From contig JAPNXP010000010.1 of assembly GCA_028753945.1 (NCBI GenBank), forward strand, positions 1,367,042-1,431,041: 64,000 nucleotides of DNA. Reading direction: 5' to 3'. Positions within the stretch are counted from its first letter, which is position 1. The number at the start of each line of letters is the position of its first letter. Positions 1 to 11,877 of the stretch are shown here, piece by piece. The notes beneath the pieces are model-generated. The model ran no database searches. It was not told where the DNA came from and saw only the letters and a list, made by a program, of their open reading frames with translations. A program made the position numbers and the translations under genes. The DNA is from Hexactinellida sp. DTS-2022. Its lineage: Eukaryota > Porifera > Hexactinellida.

Positions 1-344
1 CTATATCATAAAAGCACATAAAAAACGTCCAAAGTTGCACTTTAATTTTCGTATTGTTGTCACATGTGCCACTTGTATACTATCACAAGTGTTACAATTA
101 AAAAAGTGGCTATATCTCTCAAAGGAATGATGGGAAAGCTACGAAAATTCGCATAAGTATAGTATAATGCATAGATTTGAAATTTGAATTCATAATTCGA
201 GTATTCACAATAACTTTGTAAATATTCGATGTCAAATGTATTTATAGTTAATGATCTAGTTAGTGAGTTTAACACTTGAAAAAATAATATTGAAATTTTT
301 GTGATAATTTCACTACGAACATAATCAATTCCACAAATCAATAA
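1..344. other. AT-rich stretch, nothing recognised
   Basis: No convincing coding frame, RNA gene or terminal repeats. A 93-codon open frame on the minus strand here has the low-complexity composition expected by chance in AT-rich DNA. Confidence 0.5.
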
Positions 345-870
345 ACTAAGCCGTGACCTTCGTTATATAAGGCCTTACTACTGAGTAGATTTTGCTGGAC
401 CAAGGATTACTTAAAAGCCATTGATTATTAGCTAACATATCTTTATCTGAATAGAAAGTATTAACAGACCTGAGAAATGCATTATAATTGTATAGGAAGT
501 TAGGAACATGATATCAAGGCACATAACACCCTTTAGAATTGTGACATATTACCATTTGATTACGTAATCGCTATTTTTCGTGGGAATTATCGTGTTTTTA
601 TAGCCTCCTTTTAACATAGTTATACGCGTTATAAATGTAAAAAATTGGAACATCAGGATGTCCATTATAAATGGAATGTTGACACATTCCTCGGATTCGA
701 GGGAAATGCATATTTCCTACATTGAGCATAACTCAAAAACTATCCATTTTATGTAAACTATGCTATTACTGATCTATCCGCAATTGATAACTTCCTATTC
801 GTTGATAATACATTTTCTAGGCCTAACTTCAATAATCTTTGAGATAATGAGATTATTAGCACTTATTCTC
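345..870 (-). repeat. Dispersed repeat R1, copy 1 (reverse)
   Basis: In reverse orientation this matches 16016-16571 and about 43570-44165. Shared blocks, in order, are CGTGACCTTCGTTATATAA near 352, a GTGACATATTACC block near 540, a block reading GTTGACACATTCCTCGG in this copy near 678, and an AACTTCCTATTCGTTGATAA block near 790. Copies are strongly diverged, so the family is old. R1 looks like a non-autonomous DNA element but I see no clean ends here; it runs straight into the A-unit array. Confidence 0.55.
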
Positions 871-1533
871 TATATGGTAATACACTCAGACCGCTGCATC
901 TCTGGTTTAACGCCATTCATTCATTATCTATTGATAATAAATTTTATTATTAGTTACTTATTTTAGCAATGTTATCCACGGTGAGTGAGTTAAGTCCTCA
1001 AATTCATTATATTATATTATTATATTTAATCCATTGTATAGTAATACTAAAATTAAATAGAAGCCAGCTGGAATTTATAAGTTAAATCAATATAATTATC
1101 GCGAGTTGAATCAATAGAGTAAGATTTAACAAGTTAAATCAATATAATTATTACAAGTTGAAACAATAGAATTAGATTCAATAAAATTATTACAAGTTGA
1201 AACAATAGAATTAGATTTAACAGTTTTACTGAATCTGAAGTGTGAGGAAACACAGGAGATTGGTACCCCAATTATGGCACAAACCTAGGCCAAATTGAAC
1301 ATTTGTGATTTGCCAAAAGGTGTAGAATTTAATTCTCTATCCGTACATGTAAATTTATCAAGCTCAATGTTAATTATTTAATGTTATGAGCCATAATTAG
1401 TTTAAATAGGTGTTAAAATTATTTGATCAAAAATCGTAACCCCAGGTGCAAATTAGACGGGCCATTCGCACCTACATGGAAAGTTTCAGCTCTGTATCTA
1501 TAGAGGTGTGTGCAGGGTACCGTCTATGGAGAA

Positions 1534-2060
1534 ATAATAATAATATCGATAAAGGCAGTGATTCCAATACTGGGCCACTATACTATAGTATAGTCGGCAC
1601 AGGAAAAATAAAGGCAGTGATTCCAATACTGGGCCACTATACTATAGTATAGTCGGCACAGTAATAATAATAATAATAATATCGATAAAGGCAATGATTC
1701 CAAAATTGGGCCACTATACTATAGTATAGTCGGCACAGTAATAACCAAAGCACTAAGACCAATACTGGGCCACTATACTATAGTATAGTCGGCACAGTAA
1801 TAATAATAAAAATAAAGGCAGGGATTCCAATACTGGGCCACTATAGTAAAGAATAGTCCCCACAGTAAAAAAAATAATAATAATAAAGGCAGTAAGATCA
1901 ATACTGGGCCACTATACTATAGTATAGTCGTCACAGTAATAAAGGCAGTGATTTCAATACTGGGCCACTATACTATAGTATAGTCGGCACAGTAATAATA
2001 ATATTAAAGGCATGCATTTCAATACTGGGCCACAATACTAGAGTATAGTCGGCACATTAA
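1534..2060 (+). repeat. Palindrome-module minisatellite, array 1
   Basis: About eight modules of 55-70 bp read AATACTGGGCCAC, TATACTATAGTATAG, TCGGCACAGTAATAA, separated by variable AATAA spacers and AAAGGCAGTGATTCC. The core ACTATACTATAGTATAGT is a perfect 18-bp palindrome. Variants such as the module near 1845 show point divergence. The array sits in the A-rich slot after CGTCTATGGAGAAA and is followed directly by hairpin H. Confidence 0.85.
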
Positions 2061-2071
2061 AAAAAAAAAAT

Positions 2072-2190
2072 AATCCAGAATTGCAGCCTGTGCCGCCGCA
2101 TGTTCTTTTGGTGGCACTATATTTTGTTGGTTGTTTATTGATAGTGCCTCCAAAGGAGCATGCTGTCGGCACAGGCTGCAATTTTGGATT
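2072..2190 (+). repeat. Foldback hairpin module H
   Basis: Near-perfect inverted repeat: AATCCAGAATTGCAGCCTGT on the left, ACAGGCTGCAATTTTGGATT on the right, about 50-bp arms around a short GTTGGTTGTTTATT loop. First of about eleven copies in the window. Confidence 0.8.
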
Positions 2191-2901
2191 TTTTGTCGCC
2201 AAGTCATCAACGCCTCAGGGTGTCAAAACCAGCTGTTAATTGGTCCGAGTCACAAGGAACGGTAGATAAATTTGAAGTTTGTTTCTATTTTAAACCATCT
2301 AGAGTTTAATGCCATTCATTCATTATGTATTGATAATAAATCATATTATTCGTAATTTATTTTAGCAATGTTATCCACAGTTGGTTGAGTTGAGTGAACA
2401 AATTCCTTATATTATATTATTGTATTTAATCCAATGTATAGTAATACTAGAATTAAATAGAAGCCAGCTGGAATTTATAAGCTGAATCAATATTATTATC
2501 GCAAGTTGAAACAATAGAGTAGGATTTAACAAGTTAAATCAATATAATTATTACAAGTTGAAACAATAGAATTAGATTTAACAGTTTTACTGAATCTCAA
2601 GTGTGAGGAAATAGTGGAGATTGGCACCCAAATTATGGCTGAAACTATGGACAAATTTAAAATTCGTATCCTTCCAAAAGGTGTAAAATTAAATTCTCTT
2701 TCCAAACATTTAAATTTGATCAATCTCATCATTATTAATTTAATGTATGAGCCTTTATAACCTTAATTAGGTGTTAAAATTATTTGATCAAAAATCGTAA
2801 CCCCAGGTGCAAATTAGACGATAACACCGCTTCTTCATGCCAAATTTCAGCCTAACAACTATAAAGCTCTGGCCAGGGCACCGTCTACGGAGAAAAAAAA
2901 A

Positions 2902-3020
2902 AATCCAAAATTGCAGCCTGTGCCGACGCATGTTCCTTTGGTGGCACTATATTTTGATGGTGGTTTATTGATAGTGCCTCCAAAGGAACATGCTGTCGGC
3001 GCAGGCTGCAATTTTGGATT
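2902..3020 (+). repeat. Foldback hairpin module H
   Basis: Same inverted repeat as at 2072, in the same slot of the next A unit. Arms contain GTGCCGACGCATGTTCCTTT and its reverse complement with few mismatches. Confidence 0.8.
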
Positions 3021-3746
3021 TTTTTTCGACAAGTCATCAACGCCCAAGGTGTGAAGAAACATTTGTTATTTGGTCCGAGTCACAAGGAACGGTAGATAAA
3101 TTTGAAGTTTGTTTCTATCATAAACCATCTTGAGTTTAAAGCCATTCATTCATTATGTATTTAAAATAAATTTTATTATTAGTTATTTATTTTAGCAATG
3201 TTATCCACGGTTAAGTAGAATTAAGTCAACAAATTCCTTATTTAATTTAATTTGTTTTAATTCATTAAATATTAATACTACAATTAAATAGAAGCCAGCT
3301 GGAATTTATAAGTTAAACAATATAATTATCGCGAGTTGAATCAATAGCGAAAGGTTTAACAAGTTAAAACAATATAATTGTTACAAGTTGAAACAATGGA
3401 ATTAGATTTCACAGTTTTACTGAAATTGAAGTGTGAGTAAACAAAGAAATTTCAACCCCCATTTATGGCAAAAATTAAACCCATAATTTAAAAATTTCTT
3501 CTCCCAACTGACGCAGAATTTTAAGATGAATCCAAATATGAAATAAAATATGGGGGTTTAGTAAAACATCTTTTTAGTTATGGACCAGACAAATTTTGAA
3601 AGGTGTCAGAGATGTGTCAAAAATTTCTAAATAAAAAATCGTAACCCCAGGTGCAAATTAGACGGTCTCATCGCACCTACATGCCAAGTTTAAGCCCATC
3701 AACTATAAAGCTCTGGCCAGGGCACCGTCTACGGAGAAAAAAAATA

Positions 3747-3864
3747 AATCCAAAATTGCAGCTGTGCCGACGCATGTTCCTTTGGTGGCACTATATTTTG
3801 TTGGTGGTTTATTGATAGTGCCTCCAAAGGAACGTGCTGTCGGCACAGGCTGCAATTTTGGATT
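3747..3864 (+). repeat. Foldback hairpin module H
   Basis: Same hairpin, same slot, third A unit; the arms differ by a one-base length change in GCAGC(C)TGTGCC. Confidence 0.8.
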
Positions 3865-4582
3865 TTTTTTCGCCAAGTCATCAACGCCAAGGTGTGAAGA
3901 AGCATCTGTTAATTGGTCCAAGTCACAAGGAACGGTAGATAAATTTGAAGTTTGTTTCTATCTTAAACCATCTTGAGTTTGATGCCATTCATTCATTATG
4001 TATTGATAATAAATTATATCATTAGTTATTTATATTAGCATTGTTATCCACGGTTGAGTTGAATTAAGTCAACAAATTCCTTATATTATATTATTTTATT
4101 TAATCCATTGTATGGTAAATTAAATAGAAGCCAGCTGCAATTTATAAGTTAAATCAATTTAATTATCGCAAGTTGAATCAATAGAGTAAGATTTAACAAG
4201 TTAAATCAATATAATTATTACAAGTTGAAACAATGGAATTTGATTTAACAGTTATACTGAAACTGAAGTGTGAGTAAACAAAGAAATTTCAACCCCCATT
4301 TATGGCAGAAATAAAACTCTTTATTGAAAGTTTTCTTCTCCCATCAGACGCAGAATTTTATGGTGAATCCAAATGTGAAATAAAATTTGGGGGTTTAGTA
4401 AAACATTTTTCTAGTTATGGACCAGACAAATTTTGAAAGGTGTTTATAATGTGTCCAAAATTTGTTAATAAAAAATCGTAACCCCAGGTGCAAATTAGAA
4501 GGACCTTCCACATCTACATGCCAAGTTTCAGCCCTCAATGTATAAAGGTGTGGCCAGGGCACCTGCTACGGAGAAAAAATAA

Positions 4583-4645
4583 TAATAAAGGCAGTGATTC
4601 CAATACTGGGCCACTATACTATAGTATAGTCGGCACAGTAATAAA
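4583..4645 (+). repeat. Single palindrome module
   Basis: One ACTATACTATAGTATAGT module lies between the GAGAAA slot and hairpin H, so both module types can share one slot, with the palindrome module always upstream. Confidence 0.75.
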
Positions 4646-4651
4646 AAATAA

Positions 4652-4770
4652 AATCCAAAATTGCAGCCTGTGCCGACGCATGTTCCTTTGGTGGCACTAT
4701 ATTTTTTTGTTGGTTTATTGATAGTGCCTCCAAAGGAACATGCTGTCGGCGCAGGCTGCAATTTTGGATT
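4652..4770 (+). repeat. Foldback hairpin module H
   Basis: Hairpin copy directly after a single palindrome module, in the A unit that begins near 3984. Confidence 0.8.
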
Positions 4771-5531
4771 TTTTTTCGCCAAGTCATCAACGCCCAAGGT
4801 GTGAAGAAGCATTTGTTATTTGGTCCGAGTCACAAGGAACGGTAGATAAATTTGAAGTTTGTTTCTATCATAAACCATCTAGAGTTTAATGCCATTCATT
4901 CATTATGTATTGATGATAAATTATATTATTAGTTAGTTATTTTAGCAATGTTATCCACGGTGATTTGAGTTTAGTCAACAAATTCCTTATATTATTTTAT
5001 TTATTTAATCCATTGGATAGTAATACTACAATTAAATAGAAGCCAGCTGGAATTTATAAGTTGAATCAATTTAATTATCGCAAGTTGAAACAATAGTGAA
5101 AGATTTAACAAGTTAAATCAATATAATTATTACAAGTTGAAACAATAGAATAAAATTCAATATAATTATTACAAGTTGAAAGAATAGAATTGGATTCAAC
5201 AGTTTTACTGAATCTCAAGTGTGAGGAAACGCAGGAGTTTGGCACCCCAATTATGGCACAAACCTAGGCTAAATTGAACATTTGTGAATTGCCAAAAGGT
5301 GTAGAAATTAATTCTCTATCCGTATGTGTAAATTTTATCAAGCTCAATATTAATTATTTCATGTTATGAGCCATAATTAGTTTAAATAGGTGTTAAAATT
5401 ATTTGATCAAAAATCGTAACCCCAGGTGCAAATTAGACGGTCATTTCGCAACTACATGCCAAGTTACAGCCCTCAATGTATACAGGTGTGGTCAAGGCAC
5501 CGTCTACGGAGAAAAAATAAAATAAAATAAA

Positions 5532-5650
5532 AATCCAAAATTGCACCCTGTGCCGAAGCATGTTCGTTTGGTGGCACTATATTTTGTTGGTTGTTTATTG
5601 ATAGTGCCTCCAAAGGAACATGCTGTCGGCGCAGGCTGCAATTTTGGATT
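5532..5650 (+). repeat. Foldback hairpin module H
   Basis: Hairpin copy in the slot of the A unit that begins near 4891. Confidence 0.8.
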
Positions 5651-6379
5651 TTTTTTAGCCAAGTCATCAACGCCCAAGGTGTGAAGAAGCATTTGTTAAT
5701 TGGTCCGAGTCACAAGGAACGGTAGATAAATTTGAAGTTTGTTTCTATCTTAAACCATCTTGAGTTTGATGCCATTCATTCATTATGTATTGATAATAAA
5801 TTATATTATTAGTTATTTATATTAGCATTGTTATCCACGGTTGAGTTGAATTAAGTCAACAAATTCCTTATATTATATTATTTTATTTAATCCATTGTAT
5901 GGTAAATTAAATAGAAGCCAGCTGCAATTTATAAGTTAAATCAATTTAATTATCGCAAGTTGAATCAATAGAGTAAGATTTAACAAGTTAAATCAATATA
6001 ATTATTACAAGTTGAAACAATGGAATTTGATTTAACAGTTATACTGAAACTGAAGTGTGAGTAAACAAAGAAATTTCAACCCCCATTTATGGCAGAAATA
6101 AAACTCTTTATTGAAAGTTTTCTTCTCCCATCAGACGCAGAATTTTATGGTGAATCCAAATGTGAAATACAATTTGAGGGTTTAGTAAAACATATTTTGT
6201 GTTATGGACCAGACAAATTTTGAAAGGTGTTAAAGATGTGTCAAAAATTTGTTAATCAAAAATCGTAACCCCAGGTGCAAATTAGACGGTCCCATTCCAC
6301 CTACATGCCAAGTTTCAGCCCATCAACTATAAAGCTCATGCCAGGGCACCGTCTACGGAGAAAAAAAAAATAATAAAAA

Positions 6380-6498
6380 AATCCAAAATTGCAGCCTGTG
6401 CCGATGCATGTTCCTTTGGTGGCACTATATTTTGTTGGTTGTTTATTGATAGTGCCTCCAAAAGAACATGCTGTCGGCGCAGGCTGCAATTTTGGATT
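6380..6498 (+). repeat. Foldback hairpin module H at an A-to-B switch
   Basis: Hairpin copy in the A unit starting near 5771. The sequence to its right is not the usual A continuation but the B-type continuation (CGCCATGTCATCATCACTAT), so this hairpin is the crossover point between the two unit types. Confidence 0.8.
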
Positions 6499-7195
6499 TT
6501 TTTTTCGCCATGTCATCATCACTATGAAGGTGTTAAATTATTTCAAAAAGGTGTTACAGAAGGCATCGACCCTTAGAGTGGTGGAAGTTTCCATTTAGTT
6601 CATATAATTTTAGAGATATTCAAGTTTGAGTAGAATATAATCGCTGATGACTCAGCATTTTTTATGTGAGTGTTGGGTCATCACCCAACATCAACTAACC
6701 CATTTTAAATATCGAATTAACAAAATTGTAAAAATACATTTTTTTGACGATGTCATCATCACCTCAAGGTGTCAAGATCCACTTGTATAGGTGGTACCTG
6801 CCATAAGGATCAATTGATAAATTGAAAAGTTTGTTTCTATCTTGTATCATCTCTGAGATTAATGAAATTTACCTAATTAGTATAAATATTTAATTAATAA
6901 ATTAATAATTTAACACCATTATTATGTACAGCAAAATAATAAAGTTCAATTATTTGCACTTATTATTAATTTAAATCGAATTTCACTATCATATTTGAAT
7001 TCAGCGCACTCGATAACCCCAATAATCCAATTGGAAAATTCTATAAGTTAAATACAAAAGGAATTAATTATAATAAATTACGTCAGTACATTAATTGTGC
7101 AAAAAGAATATTCTCGCCGAAATAAATATAATCACTTAATCTGTCGTTGTTGTGGAATGTAAAATCTTAACGGTTCTATCATAAACCATCTTTAG
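6499..7195 (+). repeat. B-unit segment inside the A array
   Basis: Reads like the left two-thirds of the B unit at 26075-27150: GAAGGTGTTAAATTATTTC, the GTTGGGTCATCACCCAAC inverted repeat near 6679, then CTCGATAACCCCAATAATCC. It changes back to an A unit at TAACGGTTCTATCATAAACC near 7170. The identical junction recurs near 27945. Confidence 0.8.
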
Positions 7196-7807
7196 TTAAA
7201 TGCCATTCATTCATTACTTATTGATAATAAATAAAATTATTAGTTATTTATTTTAGCAATGTTATCCACGGTGAGTTGAGTAAAGTCAACAAATTCCTTA
7301 TATAAATTAATTTAATTTAATCCATTGTATAGTAATGCTACAATTAAATAGAAGCCAGCTGGAATTTATAAGTTGAATCAATTTAATTATCTCAAGTTGA
7401 ATCAATAGAGTAAGATTTAACAAGTTAAATCAATATAATTATTACAAGTTGAAACAATGGAATTAGATTTAACAGTTATACTGAAACTGAAGTGTGAGTA
7501 AACAAAGAAATTTCAACCCCCATTTATGGCAGAAATTAAACATATTTTTGAAAATATTCCTCTCCCATCAGACGCAGAATTTTATGGTGAATCCAAATGT
7601 GAAATAAAATTTGGGGGTTTAGTAAAACATATTTTGAGTTATTGACCAGACAAATTTTGAAAGGTGTTAAAGATGTGTCAAAAATTCGTTAATCAAAAAT
7701 CGTAACCCCAGGTGCAAATTAGACGGTCCATACGCACCTACATGCCAAGTTTCAGCCCATCAACTATAAAGCTCTGGCCAGGGCACCGTCTACGGAGAAA
7801 AAAAAAA

Positions 7808-8702
7808 AAAATAATAATAAAGGCAGTGATTCCAATACTGGGCCACTATACTATAGTATAGTCGGCACAGTAAAAATAATAATAAAGGCAGTGATTCCAA
7901 TACTGGGCCACTATACTATAGTATAGTCGGCACAGTAATAATAAAGGCAGTGATTCCAATACTGGGCCACTATACTATAGTATAGTCGGCACAGTAAAAA
8001 TAATAATAAAGGCAGTAAGATTAGAACTGGGCCACTATACTATAGTATAGTCGGCACAGTAATAATAAAATAAATAATAAAGGCAGTGATTCCAATACTG
8101 GGCCACTATACTATAGTATAGTCGGCACAGTAATAATAATAATAAAAATAAAGGCAGTAAGATTAGAACTGGGCCACTATACTATAGTATAGTCGGCTCT
8201 GTAATAATAAAATAAATAATAAAGGAAGTGATTCCAATACTGGGCAACTATACTATAGTATAGTCGGCACAGTAATAAAGGCAGTGAGATTAGAACTGGG
8301 CCACTATACTATAGTATAGTCGGCACAGTAATAAAGGCAGTAAGATCAATACTGGGCCACTATACTATAGTATAGTCGGCACAGTAATAAAATAATAAAG
8401 GCAGTGATTTAATTACTGGGCCACTAAACTATAGTATAGTCGGCACAGTAATAAAGGCAGTAAGATCAATACTGGGCCACTATACTATAGTATAGTCGGC
8501 ACAGTAATAAAATAATAAAGGCAGTGATTTAATTACTGGGCTACTATACTATAGTATAGTCGGCACAGTAATAATAATATTAAAGCCAGTCATTTCAATA
8601 CTGGGCCACTATACTAAAGTATAGTCGGCACAGTAAAAAATAAAATAATAAAGGCAGTGATTTAATACTGGGCCACTATACTATAGTATAGTCGGTACAG
8701 TG
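7808..8702 (+). repeat. Palindrome-module minisatellite, array 2
   Basis: About fourteen modules of 55-70 bp with the core ACTATACTATAGTATAGT, separated by A/T-rich spacers of variable length. Two alternating flavours exist, AGTGATTCCAATACTGGGCC and AGTAAGATTAGAACTGGGCC. After the last module the A unit resumes internally at CTTTCTTCTCCCATCAGACG, not at H, so the array replaced or displaced part of the unit. Confidence 0.85.
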
Positions 8703-8984
8703 AAAACTTTCTTCTCCCATCAGACGCAGAATTTTATGGTGAAACCAATGGATGAAATAAAATTAGGGGTTTAGTATAACATCTTTTTAGTTATGGACCA
8801 GACAAATTTTGAAAGGTGTCAAAAATGTGTCCAAAATTTGTTAATCAAAAATCGTAACCCCAGGTGCAAATTAGACGGTTACTCTTCACCTACATGCCTA
8901 GTTTCAGCCCATCAACTACAAAGCTCTGGCCAGGGTACCAGCGTCTACGGAGGAAAATATAAAATTAAAATTAAAAACAGTGAT

Positions 8985-9140
8985 TTCAATACTGGGCCAC
9001 TATACTATAGTATAGTTGCCCAGTTATAATCTCACTGCCTTTATTACTGTGCAGACTATACTTTAGTATAGTGGCCCAGTATTAAAATCAGTGCTTTATT
9101 ACTGTGCCGACTATACTATAGTATAGTGGCCCAGTTCTAA
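8985..9140. repeat. Inverted junction of the array inside a palindrome
   Basis: Module 8991-9024 is left half plus left half: ACTGGGCCACTATACTA then TAGTATAGTTGCCCAGT, making a 34-bp near-perfect palindrome centred at 9007/9008. The next two modules, and all A-unit sequence after them to about 9610, are in reverse orientation. Confidence 0.8.
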
Positions 9141-9485
9141 TCTCAGTAGTGTTAAATCTAACTATATTGTTTCAACTAGCGATAATTATATTGATTTAAC
9201 TTGTGAATTCGAGCTGGTATCTATTTAATGGTAGTACATATTACTCAACAATGGATTAAAGCAAATTAAATTAAATAAGGAATTTGTTGACTTTACTCAA
9301 CTCACCGTGGATAACATTGCTAATATAATTAACTATTTATAGAATATATTATCTATACATTATTAATGAATAGCATTAAACTCAAGATGGTTTAAGATAG
9401 AAACAAATCAATCGTTCTTTGTCCGGTAACAACTTGATAAATGAGTCTAACGAAACACCTTGGGGCGTTCATTTAATGGCGAAAA

Positions 9486-9610
9486 AATCCAAAAATTTAG
9501 GCTGTGCCAACAGCATGTACATTTAGAGGCACTATCCATTCCTAGCCAGTAGTCACCAAAAGATAGTGCCTACAAAGGGAAATACGGAGGCACAGCTGCA
9601 ATTTTGGATT
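9486..9610 (-). repeat. Diverged hairpin H in the inverted arm
   Basis: Arms still pair (AGGCTGTGCC with GGCACAGCTGC, GAGGCACTAT with ATAGTGCCT) but carry many changes. This is the oldest-looking H copy besides that at 25350. Confidence 0.7.
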
Positions 9611-9620
9611 CTAAAGTATA

Positions 9621-10966
9621 ATGTATACATTTTTAATAAATGTGAATTACATCAGAAATGGCGCAATATAGAAACAAACTTACAAAATATCAATAGTTCC
9701 ATATGGCAAGTAATACCTTTACAAATTGGTTATAAATTATAATACCTTGAGGTGATGATGGATGGTCAAAGAAATATGTTTTTAGCATTTTGGAATTCGA
9801 TATTAGAGTGATGGTGACATGTTCAAAATCTAAAATTAAGCTATTCAGAGAGAATTGTTGTTATGGGAAGTAACATCAATACGCAACCAAAATCCAGTGT
9901 CTCTATAAGAAATTATGTTGGCTCAGCTGTAATTATATCAATTATTTGTGATAGTATTACGGAAAGTCAACATTTCATATTATAATCCTATTTCAATTAT
10001 TAGATTTATAAAATTTTCAGGATCCACCTCAAGAAGGAGCAGTGATACGAAAAATGTTCAAAACTTAAAGTAACAGATGGGAACCAAATTAAACTTTCTA
10101 TATAGTATACAGTCAATGTCAGTCATCAAAAGCTAGAAATTAAAACGAAAATATTTAGTCCCAATTATCCCCGAATGCAATATTATAGTTTCGGATTCGC
10201 TTCCTGAATCAGTTTCAGTCTCAGTTTTGAGTAGCATAATGAACCCATTTTACCTGATTCATTAAATTCATCATATCTTACACAGTACATAATATGGTAA
10301 CTTTTAGTAGAAATAAAATTAAAAATAGTATAGAAGTTTAAAGTTAGGTGCTGGTTTACCAATTTTGAGAAATCCTTGGTAACACAGAAATCCTATGATG
10401 TCATAACTCGAGAACCATGCGAGCGAATTCTCTGAAACATTTGTCTTTGTAACCAGTTACTAGCTTCCCATATCCCGAGTTTCAGACTAATCGGTTGATG
10501 GTGGTGAATTGACTGGTTGACTAGACGTGGAATACCCTATAACAACATACTTGTCATATTCCAACAAAGGGAGTCAATTTTCCCTGTACATTGGCCAACG
10601 CTCGTCTAGACAATCCCTCTACATACAAGTGGACAAGTGAATAATTATCACTAACCAAGACATTGCGTTATGTAGTTAATGCAGAATGCATGGAAAGATC
10701 TAATATAATGTCATTTATATTTATTAAGGTACATAATTCAAATTAATCACTTTGAAAAGAGAAAACATTGAATTTTATAGACTGTACAGGGAATCCCTGT
10801 ACGGTTGGCATATATGCATCAAATTGAAACACATCAGGTTTGCTCCAACTATAATGCATGGATTGTTGGCAGATCTATTAAGGTGAACAATCAAGTTATG
10901 ATACTACAGCTGGAATTTCTTAAATAAATGTACGATAGATCAAGGATTGATTGGAATGCACTAGTA
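9621..10966. other. No gene seen; one old shared repeat
   Basis: About 10395-10545 resembles 49300-49396 plus 49757-49840 (AACTCGAGAACC, then ACTAATCGGTTGATGGTGG and TGACTGGTTGACTAGACG), an old dispersed repeat. The rest shows no supportable feature. Confidence 0.45.
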
Positions 10967-11296
10967 CAGTACACCCTCGCTAATCCGAACCCCGCTAATC
11001 CGAACCCTCGCTAATCCGAACAGGAGAAACCAAATATTATTCAAATAAATGTGGTAAATACTCGTAAATTGCAATGGAAGTATAAAAAAATAAGTCTCAG
11101 GCAAGTTTTTAAGGAGTACACTAGATGTTTAGTGCGGATTAACAAGGTTTGTACAATTTTGGTTCGGATTATCGAGATTCTCATTCATAGATCCCCATAG
11201 AAAATGCATTACTTCACTAATCCGAACGAATTCACTAATCGGAACAGAAGATTTTGGAATCGGAACACCTCTGTTCGGATTAGCGATGGTGTACTG
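10967..11296. mobile_element. Tigger/pogo-type MITE
   Basis: 330 bp with terminal inverted repeats CAGTACACCCTCGCTAATCC and GGATTAGCGATGGTGTACTG, flanked by TA on both sides. The CTAATCCGAAC block is repeated three times at the left end and recurs inverted near the right end. Ends beginning CAGT with TA duplications are typical of pogo/Tigger elements of the Tc1-mariner group. No coding sequence. Confidence 0.85.
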
Positions 11297-11870
11297 TATA
11301 GAGCTGGTTAAGTCGCGGCACATTATATATTTAAAGATAAATTGGAATGTTACTCATTCCCAAGTCAATATCCAATTCTTCTACATTAAAAACGGTTTAT
11401 CTTGCTCAATTTGTACTACAAATAAAAATTGCAGGATAGAATTTATATTATTATTTATGGACGATACAGCTATCGGTTCAGCTGGATTTCAACACACATA
11501 GATTTCACTGGGTTTAGTCATTTATGAAATAAGATGTGAAAGGCACTGGAATTATTTATTCTTTTCAGAAATAATGTTCACTTCATTAAAAGCTCAAAAG
11601 GCTTGCTTAATGAATATATATATATATATGTCTTGTGCTTTGTTAGTTATTTCAGATGGTAATCGGGATACCTTTTGGCTTTTACCCATAACCATTTGAA
11701 CATCTGGAACAATATGTTGTACCAATTCTGAGTAGCTGAACGCGGACCGCGGTACATAAATAAATTATTGAGCCGAAGGTAGAGCGCGCTCCACTTTTTA
11801 GGAGTGAACTCCTATTTACTACAAACAATTTCTGAGAAAAAAAATAGTGGAACCCGGATTTAGTCCAGGG
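11297..11870. other. No gene seen
   Basis: AT-rich, with a short TA run near 11618. No coding frame or repeat ends recognised. Confidence 0.4.
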
Positions 11871-11877
11871 TTTCTCG

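Larger units (their letters stand above)
905..9620 (+). repeat. Tandem array of ~0.83-0.91 kb A units
   Basis: Units recognisable by GCCATTCATTCATTATGTAT start near 912, 2311, 3141, 3984, 4891, 5771 and 7202. Each carries, in order, a GCAATGTTATCCACGG block, GAAGCCAGCTGG, paired AAGTTGAAACAATAGAATT motifs, CGTAACCCCAGGTGCAAATT, then GCACCGTCTACGGAGAAA. An A-rich slot follows, filled by palindrome modules and/or hairpin H, then CGCCAAGTCATCAACGCC and the next unit. Units at 3984 and 5771 are almost identical over several hundred bases, implying higher-order duplication. From about 9008 onward the sequence is the same unit in reverse. No coding capacity; small open frames inside are repeat shadows. 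Confidence 0.85.

Noticed and set aside
2019-6598. Several 60-94 codon frames containing NPKLQPAPTACSFGGTINK
   Set aside because: They occur in both directions over hairpin H because it is palindromic; no codon or start conservation beyond the repeat.
7808-8702. CRISPR-like array of palindromic repeats
   Set aside because: The whole module repeats, there are no unique equal-length spacers, there is no cas gene, and the context is a eukaryotic repeat unit. It is a minisatellite.
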